This document shows, in pieces, positions 57,044 through 64,000 of a stretch of 64,000 nucleotides of DNA. The notes below the pieces were generated by a model, which saw nothing but the letters and a program-made list of their open reading frames with translations, was not told the origin of the DNA and ran no database searches. Within the stretch, counting starts at the first letter, position 1. The number at the start of each line of letters is the position of its first letter. The DNA lies in NCBI RefSeq assembly GCF_048551375.1, contig NZ_JBLYZJ010000002.1:223408-287407 (forward strand), in the 5' to 3' direction. A program made the position numbers and the translations under genes. Origin of the DNA: Faucicola sp048551375 (GTDB taxonomy: Bacteria > Pseudomonadota > Gammaproteobacteria > Pseudomonadales > Moraxellaceae).

Positions 57044-58441
57044 ATGTCAACCACGACCGAAAACCGATTTGCCGAAGCCATCAACGAACTACAAGCACGC
57101 TTTGGCAGTCAGTTATCTACCAACCTTACCGTGCGTCAGCAACACGCCCACACCATGAGTTGGCTACCCAATGAACCTGCCGATGCCGTGCTTACCGCCC
57201 ATAACAAACATGACGTTGCCGATGCGGTCAAAATCTGTAACGCCCACAAAATGCCCGTCATTGCCTTTGGGATTGGCTCATCACTAGAGGGGCAACTCAA
57301 CGCCCCACACGGCGGATTGTCGATTGATATGTCAGCGATGGACGAAGTGCTACAGGTCAATGAAGAAGACTTGACCGCCACCGTGCAGGCAGGCGTGACC
57401 AGAGAGCTGTTAAACCAATATCTACGCAATACAGGGCTATTTTTTCCCATCGACCCTGGGGCGAATGCCACGCTTGGCGGTATGGTTGCCACTCGTGCCT
57501 CAGGGACGAATGCGGTACGTTACGGCACGATGAAAGACGTGGTGCTATCGCTCGAAGTCGTCATGCCAAATGGTGAAATTATCCAAACCGCCAGCCGTGC
57601 CAAAAAATCATCCGCAGGTTATGATTTGACACGCCTTATCATTGGTTCGGAAGGAACGCTAGGTATTGTCACTGAGATTACAGTGAAATTATTTGGCATT
57701 CCAGAATGCGTGGGCAGTGGGATTTGTCATTTCCCTAGCATTGAGCAAGCTTGCCAAGCGGTGATGACCACCATCCAATATGGCTTGCCGATTGCTCGGA
57801 TTGAGCTACTCGATGCGGTGCAAATCAAGGCTTGTAATGCCTATTCTAAATTGGACTTAAAAGAAGCCCCAACCTTGTTTGTGGAATTTCATGGTTCGGA
57901 CAATCATGTCAATGAGCAAGCGGATATGTTTGCCCATATTATTGCGGATTTTGAAGGTACGGACTTTGCGTGGGATACCGAAGAAGCCAAACGAAAACAG
58001 CTGTGGACAGCCCGACACAATGCCTATCATGCCAGCCGTGCGTTACGTCCTGAGCTAGGTAGTCTATCAACGGATGCCTGTGTGCCGATTTCTCGCCTTG
58101 CCGAATGTGTGAGCGAAACCATTGCTGATATCGAGCGTGTGGGTATGCTTGCCCCGATTGTGGGGCATGTCGGTGATGGCAATTTTCATGTGTTATTGTT
58201 GATTGATATGAATGATGAGAATGAAGTCAAAAAGGCGGAGGGGATTTTAGGGCGACTTGCCGAGCGTGCGATTGCGATGGATGGTACGTGTACAGGTGAG
58301 CATGGTATCGGACAGGGTAAACGTAAATATATGGTGAAAGAGCATGGTGAAGCGATTGCGGTGATGAAAGCCATTAAACAGGCGATTGACCCCAATAATA
58401 TTATGAATCCTGATAAAATTTGGTTTACTGAATACGCATAA
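57044..58441 (+). CDS. FAD-linked 2-hydroxy acid dehydrogenase (D-lactate dehydrogenase/GlcD type)
   Basis: A 465-residue flavoprotein of the FAD_binding_4/FAD-oxidase_C type, related to D-lactate dehydrogenase (cytochrome) and glycolate oxidase GlcD. It has the PCMH FAD-binding domain (PVIAFGIGSSLEGQ near 76, then DPGANATLGGMVATRASGTNAVRYGTMKD) and a C-terminal domain with GHVGDGNFH and GTCTGEHGIGQGK. It would oxidise D-lactate (or a similar 2-hydroxy acid) and pass electrons to the respiratory chain. The nearest named match is D-lactate dehydrogenase, but the substrate is not certain. It stands alone, in front of patA. Confidence 0.87.
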   Translation: MSTTTENRFAEAINELQARFGSQLSTNLTVRQQHAHTMSWLPNEPADAVLTAHNKHDVADAVKICNAHKMPVIAFGIGSSLEGQLNAPHGGLSIDMSAMDEVLQVNEEDLTATVQAGVTRELLNQYLRNTGLFFPIDPGANATLGGMVATRASGTNAVRYGTMKDVVLSLEVVMPNGEIIQTASRAKKSSAGYDLTRLIIGSEGTLGIVTEITVKLFGIPECVGSGICHFPSIEQACQAVMTTIQYGLPIARIELLDAVQIKACNAYSKLDLKEAPTLFVEFHGSDNHVNEQADMFAHIIADFEGTDFAWDTEEAKRKQLWTARHNAYHASRALRPELGSLSTDACVPISRLAECVSETIADIERVGMLAPIVGHVGDGNFHVLLLIDMNDENEVKKAEGILGRLAERAIAMDGTCTGEHGIGQGKRKYMVKEHGEAIAVMKAIKQAIDPNNIMNPDKIWFTEYA

Positions 58442-58525
58442 AAAATTACAAAATAACTACAATTTTTTAAAAAATTTTGAATAAGGTCAGTTGCCAAAGT
58501 GATAGGGAAGGGATATGATGATGTT

Positions 58526-58541
58526 AGGCAAATGTTTGCCT
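58526..58541. promoter_or_regulatory. 16-bp perfect palindrome upstream of patA
   Basis: AGGCAAA-TG-TTTGCCT lies 55 bases before the patA ATG. The size and placement fit a repressor or activator operator for the putrescine genes. No T run follows, so it is not a typical terminator. Confidence 0.4.
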
Positions 58542-58595
58542 TATTGCTTATTATCAATCATTTAAATGGAATTAAACTAGGATAATCATACCATC

Positions 58596-60020
58596 ATGTC
58601 CCAAAATACTTTAGCCAATACACCAGCCGTATCCGCCACAGAATCTCATTGTACCAGAGATATTGATAAAGCATTCGATGAAGCAAAAAAAATGCTTGAA
58701 ATCATCACCACACCTGAAAGTGATATCAAACAGGAACAGCGTGATTGGGTATCAAGCAATGTGGCATCCAACTTTGCCAATCATGTGAATAAAGGTTTTT
58801 TGCAGTATCGCAAATCAGTGACCGAAACCGCCGATTTTGCTTTGACAGATTGGTGTGGTGAAGGTTCGATTTTAAAAGATATTCAAGGTCGAGAATATAT
58901 TGATATGCTGGGTGGTTTCGGCTTATATAGCTACGGTATTCGTAACCCAAAAATCGTCGCCGCTGCCAAAGCTCAGATGGATAGAAGCCCCCAATATAGC
59001 CAAGAAATGCTCGACCCATTGAGAGGACAGCTTGCCAATGTTATTGCTCATCTAACCCCTGGTGATTTGCAGTATGGTTTTTTTGCCAATAGTGGTACTG
59101 AGGCAGTCGATGGAGCGATGAAACTTGCCAAACTGTATACAGGAAGACGTGGTTTTATTTCCACGACAGGCGGTTTTCATGGTAAATCCTTGGGGGCATT
59201 ATCGCTACTTGGCAAATCATCTTATCGTGAGCCTTTACTACCACTGCTTGGTGGCATTCGCCACGTGCCTTATGGGGATGCCGATGCGGTAGAGCAACTA
59301 TTGCGTATTGCTGATTCGGTGGGAAGTATGGACGTGGCAGCCGTGGTTGCTGAACCAGTGCAAGGTGAAGCTGGAGCGGTTGTTCCGCCTGATGATTACT
59401 GGCCAAGATTACGAGAAATTTGTACCAAATATGGGGTGTTATTGATTGCCGATGAGGTACAAACAGGATTCGGACGTACAGGTAAGATTTTTGGGGTTGA
59501 CCATTGGAATGTTGCACCTGATATTATTTGCTTTGGTAAAGCATTGGGCGGTGGCGTGATTCCTATGTCAGGGTTTTTCTCCAGTGCTAAAATTTGGTCC
59601 GTGCTTGAGCCAAATCCATTTATGCACACAACCACCACAGGGGGGAATCCTGTTGCCTGTGCCGCGGCGTTAGCAGCTATTGAGGTGCTATTGGAAGAGG
59701 ATTTACCCAAACAGGCGACAGAAAAAGGGCAATACATTACCGAAAAAATCAATGTCTTGGTACAAAAATATCCCCATATCCTAAAAGAAGTAAGAGGTAA
59801 AGGCTTGCTACTGGCAATGGTGTTCCATGATAGTGATATTGGCTATCAAGTGGTATCTGGCTTATTTAAACGCCACGTTCTGACCTCTGGTACGTTAAAT
59901 AATGCGTCCGTGGTGCGGATTGAGCCAGCATTAAATATTTCCTACGAACTTATTGATGAGGTTTTGGTCAGACTTGAAGCGACTTTGCAAGCGGTATCTG
60001 AACAGATGCCATCAAGCTAA
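58596..60020 (+). CDS. patA: Putrescine aminotransferase-like (class III PLP)
   Basis: A 474-residue class III aminotransferase of the PatA (YgjG) group, which converts putrescine and 2-oxoglutarate to 4-aminobutanal and glutamate. The PLP lysine is K315 in CFGKALGGGVIPM, with the preceding LLIADEVQTGFGRTGK block. Its long N-terminus, ending NHVNKGFLQYRKSV, is typical of PatA and not of ornithine or acetylornithine aminotransferases. The aldehyde dehydrogenase that would take its product follows, and the putative polyamine permease at 12.6-14.0 kb may supply substrate. Confidence 0.85.
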   Translation: MSQNTLANTPAVSATESHCTRDIDKAFDEAKKMLEIITTPESDIKQEQRDWVSSNVASNFANHVNKGFLQYRKSVTETADFALTDWCGEGSILKDIQGREYIDMLGGFGLYSYGIRNPKIVAAAKAQMDRSPQYSQEMLDPLRGQLANVIAHLTPGDLQYGFFANSGTEAVDGAMKLAKLYTGRRGFISTTGGFHGKSLGALSLLGKSSYREPLLPLLGGIRHVPYGDADAVEQLLRIADSVGSMDVAAVVAEPVQGEAGAVVPPDDYWPRLREICTKYGVLLIADEVQTGFGRTGKIFGVDHWNVAPDIICFGKALGGGVIPMSGFFSSAKIWSVLEPNPFMHTTTTGGNPVACAAALAAIEVLLEEDLPKQATEKGQYITEKINVLVQKYPHILKEVRGKGLLLAMVFHDSDIGYQVVSGLFKRHVLTSGTLNNASVVRIEPALNISYELIDEVLVRLEATLQAVSEQMPSS

Positions 60021-60064
60021 TTTAAATTTTGGAACTGGTAAAATAACAACCGCATGGAGGCTGT

Positions 60065-61516
60065 ATGACAACGACAACCGATTACACAAACTTAGGATTA
60101 TGGATTAACGGTCAGTGGCAACACACTGAACAAACCATTGATATTGAAAACCCTGCTACCGCAACCATAATTGCCAAAGTTGCAATAGCAGGACAAAATG
60201 AAGTCAATCAAGCAGTTCAAGTTGCCAAGGTCGCTTTTGAAGATGGTCGTTGGTCAAAACTTGCTCCATCTGAGCGTAGCCAAGTGCTTGCCAAACTTGC
60301 TGACTTATTAGAAGACAATCTTGAGGTCTTTGCCCGTATTGAGAGTGAGGATACAGGTAAGCCATTTGAATTTATTAGTAAAGGCGGTGATGTACCGTTT
60401 GCAGTGGATAACCTACGCTACTTTGCAGCGGCTGCACGTGATACAGGCGGTACAAGGGCAGGCGAGTTTAATCCAGCCTACACATCAATGCTACGGCGTG
60501 AACCTGTGGGTGTGACTGTTGGTATTGCTCCTTGGAATTATCCCTTGCTTATGGCAGTTTGGAAAGTTGGTCCTGCCCTTGCCGCAGGTTGTACCTCAAT
60601 TATCAAACCATCTGAGATGACACCTCGCACAGCTTTGATGCTTGCTGAATTAGCCAAACAAGCAGGCTTGCCTGATGGTGTACTCAATGTCATCACAGGT
60701 ACAGGTGAAACTGGCAAGTTATTGGTAGCTCACCCTGATGTACAAATGGTCAGTTTGACAGGCTCAAGTGAAACTGGCAAAGCTATCATGAAATCGGCTG
60801 CTGATACACTCAAGCGCATTCACTTAGAGCTTGGGGGTAAAGCACCCTTGATTGTATTTGATGATGCAGATATTGAGCTAGCCGCTGAGAAAGCTGCCTT
60901 CGGTGGCTTTATTAACTCAGGGCATGACTGTACAGCAGCTACAAGGATTTTGGTACAAGCATCCGTGGCAGATAAATTTAAACAAGCATTGCTCCAACAA
61001 GCCCAAAACTTTAAAGTTGGTTCACCTTTCTCAGAGGGGGTGATGATGGGTTCGTTGATTTCTAAAACCCAGTTAGAGCGTGTCGCAGGCTTTGTTGAGC
61101 GAGCCAAGGCATCAGGTGCATCAGTATTATTTGGCGGTCAAACCTTAGATATTGATAATGGCTATTTCTACAGCCCTACGGTATTGACAGATGTCAAACA
61201 ATCCGATGAAATCGTGCAAAAAGAAGTATTCGGTCCTGTGATGACGTTACAAACGTTTGACAACGATGACGAAGCTCTACAGCTTGCCAATGATGTGCCT
61301 TATGGATTAGCTTCTTCGGTATTTACTCAAGATGTTAAACGTAGTATGCGGTTTGCAGCAAACTTACGATTTGGTACAGTGTGGGTAAATGACCATCTAC
61401 CATTGACTTCTGAAACGCCACATGGGGGCTTTAAGCAATCAGGCTTTGGTAAGGATTTATCGAGTGAAGCGGTTGGTGATTATTTGGTGACTAAACACGT
61501 AATGGTAGCATTATAA
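60065..61516 (+). CDS. patD: Aldehyde dehydrogenase, probably 4-aminobutanal dehydrogenase
   Basis: A 483-residue NAD(P)-dependent aldehyde dehydrogenase. Glu255 in LELGGK and the catalytic Cys289 in SGHDCTAATR are present, with EVFGPVMTL near residue 390. The sequence resembles the PatD (YdcW/betaine aldehyde dehydrogenase) group, and the position after patA argues for oxidation of 4-aminobutanal to GABA. A GGAGG ribosome site precedes ATG 60065, which lies 44 bases after patA, so they form an operon. Confidence 0.86.
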   Translation: MTTTTDYTNLGLWINGQWQHTEQTIDIENPATATIIAKVAIAGQNEVNQAVQVAKVAFEDGRWSKLAPSERSQVLAKLADLLEDNLEVFARIESEDTGKPFEFISKGGDVPFAVDNLRYFAAAARDTGGTRAGEFNPAYTSMLRREPVGVTVGIAPWNYPLLMAVWKVGPALAAGCTSIIKPSEMTPRTALMLAELAKQAGLPDGVLNVITGTGETGKLLVAHPDVQMVSLTGSSETGKAIMKSAADTLKRIHLELGGKAPLIVFDDADIELAAEKAAFGGFINSGHDCTAATRILVQASVADKFKQALLQQAQNFKVGSPFSEGVMMGSLISKTQLERVAGFVERAKASGASVLFGGQTLDIDNGYFYSPTVLTDVKQSDEIVQKEVFGPVMTLQTFDNDDEALQLANDVPYGLASSVFTQDVKRSMRFAANLRFGTVWVNDHLPLTSETPHGGFKQSGFGKDLSSEAVGDYLVTKHVMVAL

Positions 61517-61547
61517 ATGAATGGCTCATCGTGGATTTGATGGTCAA

Positions 61548-61575
61548 ACAGGTGTGTATAAATATATGCACCTGT
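61548..61575. terminator. Hairpin between patD and thiE
   Basis: ACAGGTGTGTATA (61548-61560) pairs with TATATGCACCTGT (61563-61575) with two G-U pairs. It is followed by GTTATTTATT, a weak T tract. It separates the convergent patD and thiE genes and may serve both. Confidence 0.6.
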
Positions 61576-61624
61576 GTTATTTATTGCGAAAGAACCCTAT
61601 GTTTTCCTATCCTAATTTCTGTTA

Positions 61625-62266
61625 CTATAACTTGCTTTTTAATTGTTGACTGGCGAGGCGAATATCCTCATTTGCTAAAATTGCTGATACCACCGCCACG
61701 CCATCGACCTCAATTTTCGCTTTTGCCAAATCCGCCTGTAATAAGGGTAGGGTAGTGGCATTAATCCCCCCAATCGCCACAATCGGTAAATCCACTGCTT
61801 GACGAATATCTTTTAAGGTTTCGACTGTGGTGGTTGTGGTATCGGTTTTGGTGGTAGTCGCAAACATCGCACCCACACCTAGATAATCCGCACCATCTTG
61901 CTGGGCTTTGACCGCTTGTTTTACGGTTTTTGCCGTTACGCCAATGATTTTATCCTCGCCTAAAATCTCACGCACCACGCTACATGGTAAATCACTTTGT
62001 CCGATATGCACGCCATCAGCGTTCACCGCTTGGGCGATATCAAGCCTATCGTTAATCAGTAACGGCACGTTGTATTGTTGGCAAATGGCTTTGATGGCAA
62101 GGGCTTGATGGTAGAAGTCTTTGCTACCAAGCTGTTTTTCACGCAGTTGCACAAGGGTGACACCGCCCAAAATCGCTTGCTCAACGGCAATTTCCAAAGT
62201 TTGATTTTTTAGACAATTACGGTCAGTGACTAAATAAAGCGAATAATCAAGGGTGCGTTTTTGCAT
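61625..62266 (-). CDS. thiE: Thiamine phosphate synthase ThiE
   Basis: A 213-residue TIM-barrel enzyme that joins HMP-PP and thiazole phosphate to form thiamine phosphate. Motifs are LVTDRN, QLREKQ, LLINDRLDIA, DGVHIGQSDLP, IGVTAKT and IGGINATT. A Thr-rich loop (ATTTKTDTTTTT) follows DYLGVGAMF, a few residues longer than usual. No thiC, thiD or TPP riboswitch was seen next to it. Confidence 0.92.
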   Translation of the reverse strand: MQKRTLDYSLYLVTDRNCLKNQTLEIAVEQAILGGVTLVQLREKQLGSKDFYHQALAIKAICQQYNVPLLINDRLDIAQAVNADGVHIGQSDLPCSVVREILGEDKIIGVTAKTVKQAVKAQQDGADYLGVGAMFATTTKTDTTTTTVETLKDIRQAVDLPIVAIGGINATTLPLLQADLAKAKIEVDGVAVVSAILANEDIRLASQQLKSKL

Positions 62267-62337
62267 TGTGCTTCTGCCAAGTTTAAGAAAGCTAAAGTGG
62301 GTTGTATTTAAGATGTAAAATTGGAAACGGTCTGCAT

Positions 62338-62793
62338 TTAAATCAATAACATATCAATATGCAGAATATCATCTTCCAAATACGGCTCACCTTGAGTGAC
62401 AAACCCAAGTGATTGATAAAACTCAAGTAAATACACTTGAGCGGAAATAAAAATCGGCTGGCGAGGGTAGTTGGCATGACAAAAATCAATCGCTTGTTGC
62501 ATCAGATTACGCCCAAATTGATGACCACGATAATCTTTTGCCGTTAACACTCGACCAATCGCAGGTTTGCCAGTAGGATGCACCGTTGGTGGAATAATCC
62601 GTGCATACACCGCAAGTTCACCATTCACAAAGCCTTGTAAATGATAACATTGTGGGTCGATACCATCTAATTCTTGATAAGGGCAATGTTGCTCAACCAC
62701 AAAAACCGCTTCACGCAGATGAGCAATGGCGTAAAACTCGGTCAATGCCAATTCAGAAAATTGTTTAAGTGTAAAATCAAGGGTGTTTGGCAT
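62338..62793 (-). CDS. elaA: ElaA-type GNAT acetyltransferase
   Basis: A 151-residue GNAT-fold protein of the ElaA family. It has the family start LTEFYAIAHLREAVFVVEQ, the phrase PYQELDGIDPQCYH and the acetyl-CoA loop RGHQFGRNLMQQA. ElaA substrate is unknown. The ATG at 62793 is chosen over a TTG three codons upstream. Confidence 0.87.
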   Translation of the reverse strand: MPNTLDFTLKQFSELALTEFYAIAHLREAVFVVEQHCPYQELDGIDPQCYHLQGFVNGELAVYARIIPPTVHPTGKPAIGRVLTAKDYRGHQFGRNLMQQAIDFCHANYPRQPIFISAQVYLLEFYQSLGFVTQGEPYLEDDILHIDMLLI

Positions 62794-62823
62794 TTTTATC
62801 AACTTAAATCAATTATATAAATC

Positions 62824-62852
62824 GTTGGGTGTCATGCTTCCAGCCAACCTAT
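62824..62852. repeat. Partial copy of the 75-bp GTAGGTTGGGT element
   Basis: About 29 bases (GTTGGGTGTCATGCTTCCAG and onwards) match one half of the element at 55090-55164, suggesting a decayed or one-armed copy in the 72-base gap between elaA and the symporter gene. Confidence 0.5.
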
Positions 62853-62865
62853 AAAACTTTTCTCA

Positions 62866-63807
62866 TCATTTATCAATCGACAAACTGGCTTGATTTTCAA
62901 GCGTATGCCATTTTACCATTTTTTTACCCAACAACGGCAAGGTAAAGGACGGTAGCTGATACGCTCCCAGCAACGGCAAAAACATCGCCCCCATAAATGG
63001 CGTGGTAATGGTGTAGGCGAGTAGCACATTGCGACCACCACACGCAAGGGCGGAAATAATCGCATTTTCATAACCAAATCTACGATAGAGCAAATACGCT
63101 GAAAAATAAAACACCAATGCCAATAACGTACCTAAACCCAGTAATACCAAGGCTTGCATAGGGTTGTTGTCAAAGGTTTGGCGAAACCCCGACATCAACC
63201 CAAGCGGAAACATCATCAGTAAAATAATGTTAAACCGACCGATTTTTGGATAATATTCCTTTAATAAATGCTTCGGTGTATAGCGTCTTGCCAATACTGC
63301 CAATATCATTGGGGTGACGATATAAATCAGTAAGCGTTTGATATATAACACAAAATCTAAATGAGCATCTTTGCTACCCAATACCCATAATACCACCAAC
63401 AGACTGGCAGGCATTATCAGCGTGGCGGTGATGGTTTTTGCCATCGCAAGTAACGCATCAAAACCCACGGCATTGACAATCGCACCTGTGCCAAATAACG
63501 GTGCAGTTGCCGACAGTCCTGCAATCGCCAACAATAAATCACCACGCACACCCAGTAGATAAGCAATAAGGGTCAGCACCAAACTCATAATGGCACTTTG
63601 GAATACGGCAAAACCCCAAACATAGCCAGTCGCCATGCGTTTGATTAGGCGAACTTGGTCGATACCCAGTAAGGTAAAAAACATGAGGAAAAATAAAATC
63701 TGTGGCAAATAGCCTAAAATAAAATGTGATAAATTAGGAAAAATAAAACCAACCACGCCACATAACGGCATAATGATGGTACTGTGACGAGCGATAAATC
63801 CAATCAT
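62866..63807 (-). CDS. Bile acid:sodium symporter (BASS) family-like transporter
   Basis: A 313-residue inner-membrane protein with about nine to ten hydrophobic segments, of the BASS/BART superfamily. The second-repeat segment with ALACGGRNVLLAYTI and the first-repeat ATAPLFGTGAIVNAVG are the places where sodium-binding residues occur in the family. The substrate cannot be read from the sequence; members carry bile acids, pantoate, pyruvate or similar. It stands alone on the minus strand. Confidence 0.72.
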   Translation of the reverse strand: MIGFIARHSTIIMPLCGVVGFIFPNLSHFILGYLPQILFFLMFFTLLGIDQVRLIKRMATGYVWGFAVFQSAIMSLVLTLIAYLLGVRGDLLLAIAGLSATAPLFGTGAIVNAVGFDALLAMAKTITATLIMPASLLVVLWVLGSKDAHLDFVLYIKRLLIYIVTPMILAVLARRYTPKHLLKEYYPKIGRFNIILLMMFPLGLMSGFRQTFDNNPMQALVLLGLGTLLALVFYFSAYLLYRRFGYENAIISALACGGRNVLLAYTITTPFMGAMFLPLLGAYQLPSFTLPLLGKKMVKWHTLENQASLSIDK

Positions 63808-63948
63808 AATTTTTCCCTATAAACCAAAGCCAAGTATTGTAACGCTGAAGTTTTTATTTTGACAATTAAAATATCGTATTATGAAGTCAGTATTTGTACT
63901 TGCAAAAATCCGATAGCTTTTATTTCGCATAATGTGCGTGATTATGGT

Positions 63949-63989
63949 AAAAAACCCTGTGTTATCATTAACTTAACGCAGGGTTTTTT
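63949..63989. terminator. Bidirectional intrinsic terminator at the right edge
   Basis: AAAAAACCCTGTGTTA (63949-63964) pairs with TAACGCAGGGTTTTTT (63974-63989), with A and T tracts on the two sides. No gene in the window ends here, so it probably serves a minus-strand gene beyond the edge. The 140 bases between it and the symporter gene hold the symporter promoter and nothing else that I recognise. Confidence 0.85.
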
Positions 63990-64000
63990 ACTTTAGGCTT

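Noticed and set aside
1..64000. tRNA, rRNA or prophage genes
   Set aside because: I looked for cloverleaf-type ends and T-loop sequences, and for integrase, capsid or tail proteins, and saw none. A tRNA scan program would be the decisive check for the first.

Overview
The window reads as chromosomal DNA of a Gram-negative gammaproteobacterium, most likely family Moraxellaceae (Moraxella/Faucicola-like; Psychrobacter is the main alternative). The reasons are the Gram-negative envelope genes (lpxB, bamD, ampG), the assimilatory sulfate set with a CysI-type reductase beside a DUF934 protein, the divergent bamD/rluD pair, the moderately AT-rich composition and many short dispersed palindromic repeats. 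No rRNA, tRNA, CRISPR array, prophage or intact transposase was recognised. The taxonomic call rests on protein character and was not checked against a database.

Layout. 1-6.6 kb: a truncated lipoprotein gene, hemW, a membrane-anchored unknown, an ABC1-family kinase, lpxB and aroG. 6.7-11.5 kb: assimilatory sulfur/siroheme genes (cysI, DUF934, cysH, cysG). 11.5-16.4 kb: an amine/amino-acid permease with a nitronate monooxygenase, a LysR regulator and a DUF805 membrane protein. 16.5-24.9 kb: a tight seven-gene operon RDD - SpoIIM-like - unknown - DUF4129 - DUF4350 - MoxR ATPase - DUF58. 25-36.3 kb: a CysB-type regulator, an orphan HicB-like gene, ampG, prmC, a MoeB/ThiF-type gene, a second ABC1 kinase, dnaG, bamD and rluD. 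36.3-39.6 kb: a repeat-rich stretch, an aromatic aminotransferase and an AAA-ATPase/PD-(D/E)XK protein.

39.7-54.1 kb is the most unusual part. A vWA protein, a membrane-anchored PP2C phosphatase and a membrane-anchored Ser/Thr kinase (a TerY-P / YegL-PphC-YegI-like triad) are followed by a zinc-ribbon RDD protein, an enlarged FtsW/RodA-type SEDS protein, a penicillin-binding transpeptidase and a proline-rich protein whose C-terminus may be FHA-like. This joins a reversible phosphorylation module to a dedicated SEDS-bPBP peptidoglycan synthase pair, an arrangement reminiscent of the actinobacterial PstP-RodA-PbpA-PknA/B locus. Small AT-rich accessory genes (an EF-Tu domain III-like protein, a VapBC pair and a small secreted protein) sit inside the cluster.

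54.1-64 kb: repeats, a second VapBC pair, a RluA-family pseudouridine synthase, an unknown protein, a D-lactate/glycolate dehydrogenase-like flavoprotein, a putrescine aminotransferase and aldehyde dehydrogenase pair, thiE, an ElaA-type acetyltransferase and a bile acid:sodium symporter-like protein.

Several repeat families run through the window. One is a 23-bp palindrome around GGGCGTATNCAATACGCCCC, with two copies inside prmC and rluD in the same reading frame. Another is the 13-mer AAATAGCCTAAGC, present in cysG, prmC (twice) and the MoeB-like gene. A third is a 75-bp GTAGGTTGGGT element, one copy of which sits inside a 125-bp MITE with 11-bp perfect terminal inverted repeats. A fourth is a family of GTGGGTAAC hairpins.
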